A stretch of 64,000 nt of DNA, from positions 2,281,847-2,345,846 of the forward strand of contig OX442428.1 of the NCBI GenBank assembly GCA_949361645.1, in the 5' to 3' direction. Below, piece by piece: positions 33,490-42,553 of this stretch. Under the pieces are notes generated by a model that saw only the letters and a program-made list of their open reading frames with translations, made no database searches and was not told the origin of the DNA. A program made the translations under genes and the position numbers. How positions within the stretch are numbered: the stretch's first letter is position 1; each line of letters starts with the position of its first letter. The DNA comes from Spongilla lacustris. Taxonomy: Eukaryota; Porifera; Demospongiae; Spongillida; Spongillidae.

Positions 33490-33870
33490 TGATCCGGGCG
33501 TACCTTATTATATAGTACCCGGATCAGTTTTGGCTGCAAAAAGTGATCCGGGCGTACGTTATTATACCGGGTGTCCACGAAAGGACGCAATGCTTTTGAA
33601 CGGGAATAACTTTTGATAGGAGTATACGAAAAAAATCTAATATTAAGAAATAACAACTTGAGGTTAGGCAAATGTGTTTACATCATTTTATTTACAAGTT
33701 ATTAACGATGCTTAATTAACGTTAATAAACACAACAAATTAACAACTTGAAAAGTCAAACCATGCTTAAACACCTGTTTCGAAGCCAAAAGCAAAATGAT
33801 CATATTTTTTTCACCTTTTAAACTGAAAGTAAGAGGCAACAACTATTTCTCCTCGTTACTAAAACTCTAA
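33490..33870 (-). repeat. Right arm of the long inverted repeat around the LTR element
   Basis: Reverse complement, imperfect, of 27960-28300. Near the inner edge (33488-33585) the GATCCGGGCGTACCTTATTA word occurs in several direct and inverted copies, and a further copy lies at 28729-28748 on the other side of the LTR element. Confidence 0.75.
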
Positions 33871-34164
33871 GTTCATTAAAGTTGTTCAAGTTAGTATAAG
33901 GTGCAATTGTTATAGTGATAAAATTATAACCCCACAAGCCCGATTTTGCTGGACACTGTCCCATTTAACTATAAAATCATAAATGTGACTGGTTTTTAAA
34001 ATTAGAAATTGCGCGGATTGCAATTACATGTACATGTAGCTATTTAATGGCCCTGATTGAAGCCGGCCCTGTCTACACATGCATATCCTCATGCATCCCT
34101 TGCATGAGGGCCCGCAAGCTCGCGCCAGCTTATTCATCTCGACGCAGCCTACACTTGACCACAA

Positions 34165-34220
34165 AATGAGTGCCCTCCCGGCGGTCAAGTTGCAACTTGA
34201 CCGCCGGGAGGGCACTCATT
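34165..34220. repeat. Perfect 56-bp palindrome
   Basis: Bases 34165-34192 are the exact reverse complement of 34193-34220 with no spacer. It is GC-rich in an AT-rich region (arm contains GCCCTCCCGGCGGTCAAG). Confidence 0.97.
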
Positions 34221-34325
34221 AATGCCGAAATGCCGCGGCCTCAAGAATATCTTGTGCGCATGCGCACTATAACAACCGTGCCACATTATGCAACGGTCGC
34301 CTTTTCAATACCTTAAACCAAAATA

Positions 34326-34407
34326 CTAGCAGCATATACGCACTACATAACTAGCAAACAGCAGTATACTGCTGTTTGCTAGTTATGCAGTGCGTATATG
34401 CTGCTAG
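34326..34407. repeat. Near-perfect 82-bp palindrome
   Basis: Two 41-base arms match as reverse complements with one mismatch. The centre is CAGTATACTG. It begins 106 bp after the preceding palindrome. Confidence 0.95.
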
Positions 34408-34461
34408 ACTAAGTATAGTATATATGGTTCCGTTATTCTCCCTATACGTCCCTTGGGCCGT

Positions 34462-34960
34462 TTACGGTGCAGTGCCGAACACAATAGGATATCGCTGTTC
34501 TGCCAGCAGCTCCTTAAACACGTCAGCGACAATCGCGTTGTAGGCCGAAAAAATGTCGCTCAGGTCATCGTTCCAGAAATGAATCACACTTCGGGTGATG
34601 ACGATGACGATGGCGTCGAGCTCGCGTGACAATCCGTATCTAGCTTTTTGCGATGATACGAAGAGTGGATTTCCACTCAAAGCAACTTTGGCAATCTGGA
34701 CCAAGTGATCCAGGCTAGGGAATCTTCAACAACTACCTGTAGATAGTTGTGGGAAATCTGGATTTTGTTTGTAATGATGGTGCTCAGAGCATGTCCTTTG
34801 TCCTTGTTGTTTGTGATGATCCTGACCACATATTCAACTTCTCCGGCACCTAAAAGTCGTTGAACATCCGTGACTCTATAACGTCTCCGGCGCAGACTAT
34901 GACAGCATAATTGGATGACATCACAGTACCGCTAGCATGCATGCATGCATGTAATGCCAC
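34462..34960 (-). pseudogene. Unrecognised coding-like segment with one frame break
   Basis: Minus-strand translation gives about 80 open residues ending in a stop near 34462 (LVQIAKVALSGNPLFVSSQK ... KELLAEQRYPIVFGTAP). A second open stretch lies upstream in another frame (RVTDVQRLLGAGEVEYVVRI). The two meet near 34715 with a one-base frame offset and no plausible intron. Composition is protein-like (mixed hydrophobic and charged, few repeats). I do not recognise a family, and I cannot tell whether it is a host exon, a transferred fragment or chance. Confidence 0.3.
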
Positions 34961-34969
34961 GAGTGCTGC

Positions 34970-36611
34970 TGACAAAGAGAATGACATGAGGCAGGATTGT
35001 AATGGTTAATAATTCTTGGTTCGAGCTACTAGCTGATTCAAGTAGACAACATATTGCATGTGTGCACGCATGAATGTTTGGTCGAGTCCATAGACTCCAT
35101 ACTCTAATAACACACAGAAGTCCCTATCAGCATGCGTTGCATTTATTTATTTATTACTGACTTTTCAATCCATGCATGCGTGGGCGTACCGAGTAGTGCC
35201 ACACCCTCTTGGCACGCTGTATTATTAAAAGTTACATGTGCACGTGAGCAAAAGTTTCGTCATAAACGTCATGAATTATTAATAAGGTATTATAGAATAT
35301 CTTGCGTCAACTTTTAATTAAATACATATATGAATAAATTATGCAAGGTTGAAATTAAGCTATTTGTCTTCATTTTAGTAAAAGGTTGCTTATTGATAAT
35401 CTCATGAAAAATGCATATTATAATCAAATGGATTTTTAGAGTATATTAAACATCTTTGCAATTCAATGTGGAATAAATAAATAAATAAAACAGGATGACC
35501 ACGTATATATGGGCTATGTCACTTGGGAAATGTGTCAGCCACCCAAGTCCTGCATATAAGGGGTGAAGTATGGCACACCATGCATATAGATGTTGACTTG
35601 ATTGGTCCTTTACCAGAACAGCCCTGAGCCCCTGCCATCAGAGTTGCCGCTACATGAGTGTCTGTTACACTGTTTGATGTTGCAAGGTTTTAAGATCAAG
35701 GTCGACAATTTGTTATCAATACCTTAATTATATTAACAGCAGCAGCATGCATTTACGTGTTTGTTAAAGTGGAATTGTCTTTCTAAGGTGAATTGTGGCA
35801 GAATCACTGGAGTACACAAACAGTGTAACCTGACAAGTGGTTAGGATGAGTGGTCCAACCAAACACTTTAGCATCAGTTACAGCAAAGAAAGCACATAAA
35901 TCTATGAATTCCGGCTGCATGTGTTTTCCTCCTTTGATGAGAGTATGGAGCAGTATACATGAAGCGATCTAAGATACAGAGCCAAACAGAGCCAAACAAT
36001 TGCAGCAGCTCTCATTGCTGAATACAACCATTTAGGTATACTGATGCTCAATGTTTCGTTCTGCTTATTACAAAGAGGAGGATTACAGCTGAAAGCTAGC
36101 AGTAGTGTACATCGTATTCGGACCGATCCATGTCGAGTGACAGTATTTCCTGATGAAAGAATTTCCTCAGGATATACGGTCGCTACGTTAACTTAATTGT
36201 GAGCGGCAAATACTTTCCTGAGGAAAAACTGACACCGCGACACATGCAATTTCCGGGCGACAGATTTTCCTGTGACACCGGATCTGCTCTGCAGCTCTCA
36301 TGAGCAGACACCCGCCTTTGTCAGTTCAGCATCAGCATTGTACCGAACTCGGGAGAACTCTAACTCGTTGTCTCGATTTTGGAGCTCTCCTCTTTTGTTG
36401 TCGTGAAGGCATTTTGACAAACTATAGTGGTGAAGAAAACTTAAAACACAAATGAAACTCCCACCTGTTCCAATCATATATAACGATACACAATTCTAAT
36501 CATACGTGAAACATTGGCATGGGAACGCTTTTAATATACATGTAGCACTGCATATTACGTAATGATTACGTATCTCAGTTTCATGCTTTATATCTATATA
36601 TATAACGGTGG
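34970..36611. other. Gene-free stretch
   Basis: No exon or terminal repeats recognised. AT-rich with scattered GCATGCATGCATG tracts near 34935-34952. Confidence 0.5.
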
Positions 36612-36616
36612 AGTGT

Positions 36617-37306
36617 CAGGGGCGGATCCAGGAATTCCGAAAAGTTGGGGGGGGGGGGGGGGGGGGGGGGGGTTAAACTCATGATGGGGGAGGGTACGAG
36701 ATCTGGGGCAGAGCCCCAGCCGCTTTTTTAGTTTTCCATTTATTTAGCATGAAAATTAAAGCACTTTTCACAACGATACTCTTCCAAAAATTGACGGCAT
36801 CAAGTATAACTTTTATATGCTATTCTGAAAAAGGGCGTCGATAACGACGAGAAAACTCTACAACCACCGCTTCTGGATTCAGCTCTATATCTGCATCATT
36901 GCCAAGCCGTTTAATATCCTTTCACACTCACAACTAGATTTTGGCAGAGTAGACGATATGACAAGGAGTATATAAATGTTTGGAAAGTAATCGCTGTCAA
37001 CAAAAATAAAAGCCTTTGTAGGCGCATCTACATGTAGCTGTTTTGCTTTGCCACGGACAGATTCAATATTCCATTTCATTCGCTATAAATCATAACCTAT
37101 TGAAAAAGACCTGAGATCCATTGCATTGGCGCGCTTACTTCCCGTAGTACATGTATATGTACAGCTAGCACCTTTCAATCGCTGCATGTCGCGGTAAGAC
37201 TTAATTAACCACGCGTGCGCATGCTTCAAAATCTAATTAATTATTCATGACTTGGAGCCAAGGGGGGGTATTTAGACCCCAAAGACCCCCCCTGAATCCG
37301 CCCCTG
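36617..37306 (-). mobile_element. hAT-type element, 690 bp, with transposase remnant
   Basis: Terminal inverted repeats CAGGGGCGGATCCAGG (36617) and, reversed, CAGGGGCGGATTCAGG (ending 37306) are of hAT type. AGTGT is duplicated on both sides (36612-36616, 37307-37311); a 5-bp duplication is shorter than the 8 bp usual for hAT. A minus-strand open frame (37079-36885) contains FPNIYILLVISSTLPKSSCE and CERILNGL, the hAT C-terminal dimerisation region. A 26-base poly-G run (36647-36672) lies just inside the left end. Confidence 0.8.
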
Positions 37307-37309
37307 AGT

Positions 37310-37316
37310 GTCCGTG

Positions 37317-37397
<81 letters not shown>

Positions 37398-38600
37398 GTG
37401 TGTGTGTGTGTGAAGCACGTTTTTTCGGGTTCGAATCCTGGCGAGGGCATATTTTTTGTTTCGTTCGTTGTTTTTTTTTCTTCTTATCAGGGAGTGCAAT
37501 TCTATCGTAAGATGTTGTTTGCGTTATGTTATGAACTTAGATTCGTGGTTTTATTATTTTTGTGTGCTAATTAGCTTGCATGGCAGTCAACAGCAGTGAT
37601 GCCGCGGCCAGCACGGACCGTCCGTGACCGTATTCATTTGACGGTTTTTGACGGCCGACCGTGACCGTGACCGGGGGAAGCTTACCAATCACGTGATTAA
37701 ACCGTGAAAAATAATTGGCCGTCAAATTTATTTGCTGGCCGTCCGTGGCCGTCAGAACTTTTGACGGTCCATTAAGCCTATTCACGTCACTAGCGTCACG
37801 TGCAGTGGATTTTTTCCCTGCGTGGCAAATGTCGTCTTTCCTAGAACCTTTGAGGATAAGCCACCTGATAGCGCGGTGAAGTCTGCAGCAAACCCACCCG
37901 ACTGTCACCAACACGTGGCTATGAAACTTTTTTTATTATTTACGTTGTCCCCCTCGCCATGACATAGTCTCGTCCCCAGCCTGATATGTATTCGTAAAAT
38001 GCATCCGCTGCTGCCGAATGTGAGTCTGGGGACGCGACTTGCCATGATTATGCGTTATCGCGTGGATTCCACGTGCGAGCGAGTTTTCTCCCAGTTGAGA
38101 CTCATTGTGAAGATGGAGGGTGGATCCAGCCAGGATTGAATCTGTTCTCTTTCTCAGCTGCAATAAAGCCTTTAGTTAATTGAATCTGTTCTTTCACACT
38201 TGTTTTGCTATGCCCATGCATACCGTTCATGAACCATTTCTATTGATACGTGCATGCCAAACTTCTATAGCATAAATAATGACCGTCCGTGACCGTGTTA
38301 AAATTTTGACGGTTGACGGCCAGCCGTGTACGTGACCGTATTGAAATCATACGGTCCATCTTTGACCGTGAACGTGACCGTCTATATCCAAACGGCCAGC
38401 CGTGAACGTGACCGGATTGTCTAAAGCTGGCCGCGGCATCACTGGTCAACAGTAAAGGCAGCTGTTACGCATTTACTCCAATAGGCGCGCAATGATTACT
38501 TATACAGCTGTTACGCATTGTTTTTGCAATTAGACATTAAAGTTAGTTGAGCAGTTTACAAATTGGCCTGAGTCGCCTGAACGGCCCTGAATTGAAGTAG
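37310..38600 (+). repeat. Dispersed repeat, copy 2, with (TG)n head and tRNA-like B box, split by a hAT insertion
   Basis: A (TG)n run (about 37318-37412) precedes GGGTTCGAATCCTGGCGAGG (37427-37446), which contains an RNA polymerase III B-box consensus (GGTTCGAATCC). Then follows the body shared with 17222-17650. The body stops at GTCAACAG (37586-37593) and resumes after the second GTCAACAG (38445-38452). A tRNA-derived SINE is possible, but no A box is visible, so that is inference. Confidence 0.65.
37594..38444 (+). mobile_element. hAT-type element, 851 bp, with exact 8-bp target duplication
   Basis: Ends are perfect inverted repeats CAGTGATGCCGCGGCCAGC, and GTCAACAG is duplicated exactly on both sides. 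Plus-strand translation near 38057-38125 contains STCERVFSQLRLIVKM, the hAT C-terminal dimerisation motif, so this is a deleted hAT. Subterminal regions carry many inverted and direct copies of CCGTGACCGT-like words. It interrupts the dispersed repeat whose uninterrupted copy is at 17222-17650. Confidence 0.88.
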
Positions 38601-38609
38601 AGCGTGCAC

Positions 38610-38980
38610 CTCATCAGTGCACTGCTTCAAACGGGACACTATAGGTATAAAAGGAATTAAGAACCCGCGCGCTAACAGCTAGGCCAATTAAACTGATACC
38701 ATGCACGCAGCTGTATATATGTCCATAACTGTTCAGCTACGCGCATATAATGCCCAACAAACAACGCGCATGCAATACCTTATGTGCTGTATAGTTGTAT
38801 TGGACCTTCTCTATACACTTTATTAAAATACGTTTTTCTGCTCCAGAGGAAGATAATTTGTACATGCATGCAGATTCTTTTACATAGTGAACAATTATAT
38901 ATATACTGCAAGCAAAGCTGCAACAATCAGATACCAGCAGATGTTCTTCCATGACATTCTACAGCCATTGGTATAATCGG
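38610..38980. other. No gene seen
   Basis: AT-rich sequence between the dispersed repeat and the repeat that hosts the foldback element. Nothing recognised. Confidence 0.5.
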
Positions 38981-38984
38981 CGCT

Positions 38985-39790
38985 CTTTAAAATCGTTCCT
39001 ATCTTGAGTTATACTTACCCAGAAAGAAGAAGGAAGCGACTACGAGTATACGATACGGTGGCCCGGTAGGTCGCGGCTGTCATGACGTGCACATACGCGA
39101 TTTGCGGACGTGCACACATGCACATCTGGGATTTGCGGACTTGCACATACTCGATTTGCGGACGTGCACACATGCACATCTGGGATTTGCGGACTTGCAC
39201 ATACGCGATTTGTGGACGTGCACACATGCACATCTGGGATTTGCGGACTTGGATATACGCAATTTCTTGCACATACGCGATTTGCGGAAGTGCAATTGTT
39301 TCCACGTGGTTACAACGTGTTCGCCACGTGGTTACCACGTGGCAACCACGTGGAAACAATTGCACTCCCGCAAATCGCGTATGTGCAAGTCCGCAAATCG
39401 CGTATGTGCAAGTCCGCAAATCGCGTATGTGCAAGTCCGCAAATCCCAGATGTGCATGTGTGCAAGTCCGCAAATCGCGTATGCGCAAGTCCGCAAATCC
39501 CAGATGTGCATGTGTGCACGTCCGCAAATCGAGTATGTGCAAGTCCGCAAATCCCAGATGTGCATGTGTGCACGTCCGCAAATCGCGTATGTGCACGTCA
39601 TGACAGCCGCGACCTACCGGGCCACCGTAGTACGAGCTTTTTCGTTCTCTTTTAAAAAGCAAACGGTCTGGCGACTTGAACAAAACGTGTAAATGATCGT
39701 CTTTCCATTCCAGTTCGATAGTACTACGCTATCCGTTTCTCGGTTCGTGAGTTTATATACGCGGGTCGCTTTTAATGATATTCATGATAC
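38985..39790 (+). repeat. Dispersed repeat hosting the foldback element (filled copy)
   Basis: The flanks of the foldback element (38985-39048 and 39636-39790) match, in reverse complement, the continuous sequence at 44315-44600. Shared words include GGCGCTCT, CGTTCCTATC, GAGTTATAC, TGGCGACTTGAACAAAACG, AAATGATCGTCTTTCCATT and ATCCGTTTCTCGGTTCGTGA. Confidence 0.85.
39054..39630. mobile_element. Foldback element, 577 bp, arms built of inverted tandem arrays
   Basis: Outer ends TACGGTGGCCCGGTAGGTCG and its reverse complement are exact over about 70 bp. Both arms then consist of alternating 23-bp and 31-bp units (shared core ATTTGCGGAC; long unit adds CACATGCACATCTGGG), in opposite orientation, meeting at a centre rich in CCACGTGG (about 39300-39360). 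TACGA lies on both sides (39049-39053, 39631-39635). The whole element can fold into one hairpin. Architecture resembles Drosophila FB-type foldback transposons; homology to them is not claimed. Long ORFs on both strands here are products of the repeats. Confidence 0.85.
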
Positions 39791-40263
39791 GGCACCCACG
39801 GTTGTATGCGGCTGGAAACTAAGTCAACAATTAGATCATTTACGGTATTACCATATATTTCTTAACTGATGGCTCATTATAGACATCTGATGTTTAAAAG
39901 CAAACCATGACTCACCAGAACTAGCAAATCAAAAAGTGAAAACGAACTCAAACACTGCATTCCTTTTCCTGTCATGTCCAGTCAATGCGCACAATTGAAA
40001 TTCCACATCGATAGCATGCGCATACCGTTTAGCAAGGTCACGCGATACGTATTTAGAAGGAGGGCGTTACTAAATTCGACGACGTAGCCTTTGGTGACTG
40101 AACTGGAAGGTAAGAGTACTACAGTGATGCTCAGGAGGCATGTGGCTACCAGAATTTACTAACCTGAAGTGGCAACGCATTTTCTGTCACCACGAACAAG
40201 CTGAGCGTATGGCATGAATAATCGACGTACGTTGTGGTTTTGCCCTATACATATAAACATTAT
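39791..40263. other. No gene seen
   Basis: Sequence before the RAG1-N-like region. No exon recognised, although an upstream exon of that gene could lie here. Confidence 0.4.
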
Positions 40264-41520
40264 AGGTATGGATTACAATTTCCATACATTGCAAAGTGTG
40301 TGGGCAGAGGCTAACGAAATACAGGGCAACGAAAAGAACTAGCTCTGAGTGCATAGCATTCTCAGCTGAGCTGAAAATAGCTTTTGACATTGACACATCT
40401 GGGGATGATGTCACCCTGAGATGTTCTGCATGCAATGTAAGCTGGGTATGTAGAGAACCATCTGTGCCATCACAAAGTGAATGCATCACAAATGTGCAGT
40501 GATGTTATTTGAGTGGCAAAACAAGTAAACATATGACATCATGAGAGGTAAACACTTGGTAGAGGTCATTGTGAGACCTCTAGTTCTCCATAGTGAGCCT
40601 AGCCCACCTTTGGCAAGAGCTTACAACCTGTCAATGCTAAAGGAGCTGAAGTGTGCACTGTGCTCCAACACCCTCTCACAGCCACTGGAACTGCTGTGCG
40701 ATGCACTGGTGTGCTCCAAATGCCTCTGGGAGTGGATAGCAGCTATGAACCGTCCATGCTGCTCAGAGGATGGATAGTCCTCTGCTGCTCAGAGATGGTC
40801 CCATGCTGCCCAGAGGATGGTCCCATGCTGCCCAGAGGATGATCCCATGCTGCTCAGAGGATGGTCTCCTGCTGCTCAGAGGATGATCCCCTGCTGCTCA
40901 GAGGATGATCCCCTGCTACTCAGAGGATGATCCCCTGCTACTCAGAGGATGATCCCCTGCTGCTCAGAGGATGATCCCCTGCTGCTCAGAGGATGGCCCC
41001 CTGCTGCTCAGAGGATGGTCCCCTGCTGCTCAGAGGACGGTCCCCTGCTGCTAAGAGGATGGTCCCCTGCTGCTCAGAGGATGGCCCCCTGCTGCTCAGA
41101 GGATGGTCCCCTGCTGCTCAGAGGATGGTCCCCTGCTGCTCAGAGGATGGCCCCCTGCTGCTTAGAGGATGGTCACCAGGATGGTCCCCTAGTCAGACTA
41201 TCATCAAGTGTGATAATGCTGCTGTCAGATGTTCTGGAGCACTGTATACAGACTGCAGCAGGGATATTAAGGATGGTGACTATGAAGAGCATGAGTGTGT
41301 ACCAACACTTACAACTGAGGAGGAGAAGCAAGCAGCGGGATTACTGAAGAGGGCCATCTCTACCAGTCCTGACAAAGCCATCATACAACTTGCTACAGAG
41401 GAAGCAATTAAGTGAATGTCATTGACTTGTACCAAGATTACATAATATTTACACTTCTGCCAATGACATTCATGCATGTCACCAGAGCTAACCAGGAAAC
41501 TACAGCTACCTACTCAAGTT
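40264..41520 (+). pseudogene. RAG1-N-terminus-like zinc finger/RING protein, interrupted by minisatellite
   Basis: Three pieces follow the order of invertebrate proteins related to the N-terminal, non-catalytic part of RAG1 (N-RAG-type). Piece 1 (to about 40436, where CSACN is followed by a GTAAGC donor) starts HCKVCGQRLTK and has a downstream DIDTSGDD ... CSAC pair. Piece 2 (40541-40777) is a RING-like segment LKCALCSNTLSQPLELLCD followed by LVCSKCLWEWI. Piece 3, after the minisatellite (41180-41414), has CDNAAVRCS, a further DCSRDIKDGDYEEHEC finger, and TTEEEKQAAGLLKRAISTSP. HVTRANQETTATYSSS follows near 41475-41520. RING domains usually act in ubiquitin transfer. Sequence and order support the family; function is unknown. 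The 22-bp array probably destroys the RING, so I call it a pseudogene, cautiously. Confidence 0.6.
40757..41173 (+). repeat. 22-bp minisatellite, about 18 copies
   Basis: Unit CTGCTGCTCAGAGGATGGTC plus CC. Because 22 is not a multiple of three, the frame rotates with each copy. It begins in the RING-encoding segment of the RAG1-N-like sequence, whose CCSEDG residues are already repeat-derived. Confidence 0.95.
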
Positions 41521-41529
41521 CAGGTACAT

Positions 41530-42553
41530 GTATTGCCGGCGATTAAGACTGGGCTTGCCATAACTTGCATGGAATACACTAAGGCTTCTAAGGCGGTATG
41601 TCACAACATACAGCAAAGGCTCAATTCTAACTCACTGGTGTTTCAGGTGGCTAAAATCATCAGGAATCTGTCTGGCTGGTGAGGAAAGGATGCACCACAT
41701 ATCCAGCCAAATTGTTGGCGATAACCCCAAAGGAGAACCAGCCCCCTTTTCAGGGGGCCAAGTCAATTCATGCCAAATTCTTAGCTTGACATTTGCTCCA
41801 ATCCACAACCACATGCAGAACCTGATGCACATTGTGCAAGAACACTTACTAAGTATTGAGCCACAATTGGTAGCTTCCATCCCCCCTCCAGCCAAGTAAG
41901 TAAAGAATAAATACTAATTCAGTTCAAGCTCAATCTATTTACATACGAGCATGGAGTCAAATTTAGACCAAAAGAAATGTAAGGCTATATATTAAACGCT
42001 CTGTTAAAACCCAACTTCATTGTGCAAATATTAATTCCCCCACCCCCAAAACGACACCAAAATGGTGGATTTTCAAAGGCTAGGAATCTACTTCAGAAAA
42101 TGCGTTGCCACTAACCTGTACCAAAAAACGATAGTACAAACAACTAACTTTACCGTGATAGCTTTGGCATGTTCCATCTCAGTCACCGAGCGTCGTTGTC
42201 GTTTTTTGAACACATGTAGTCGGTGATCGCCGTGCGTAAGTCGATAGGTTTGAAGAACCAGAGCCGACAGTTGGCAACACCAGGCCACGTGATTTTTGCT
42301 TACAATATAGTTCAAAGGTGTTTATCACTGCTAGTATGGCTTTTAGGTGTTGATTACGTTTTATGTACCTCGTGCACAGCTGGTTCTAAAGGGCATCGGT
42401 TGTCAGGTTCGTTGCTATGGGTGTACGTAAACCATTTCAATTTTTCGGGGCGTAGGGCTTAGTTTCCACGCGTTCAATGAGAGCAGACCACCGTGTATAC
42501 CGTAGGCCGCATCACGTGCCGTACAGCCGTTTGAAACGTGTACTAACTTTAGT
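41530..42553. other. No certain gene; possible 5' region of ANKLE2-like gene
   Basis: Short open frames (for example 41690-41899) have no recognised motif. GC and CpG content rise from about 42400, consistent with a promoter or 5' untranslated region for the gene starting at 42554. Confidence 0.4.

Noticed and set aside
37427..37446. tRNA gene
   Set aside because: Only a B-box-like word is present; no cloverleaf or A box can be built.
37241..37574. ORFs of alternating Cys/Val or Thr/His
   Set aside because: Translations of a (TG)n microsatellite.
39070..39600. CRISPR-like array of short repeats
   Set aside because: Units alternate without unique spacers, are inverted about a centre, and the DNA is animal nuclear.
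39015..39692. Open frames of 170-220 residues on both strands
   Set aside because: They arise from the inverted tandem arrays of the foldback element and have mirror-image peptides.
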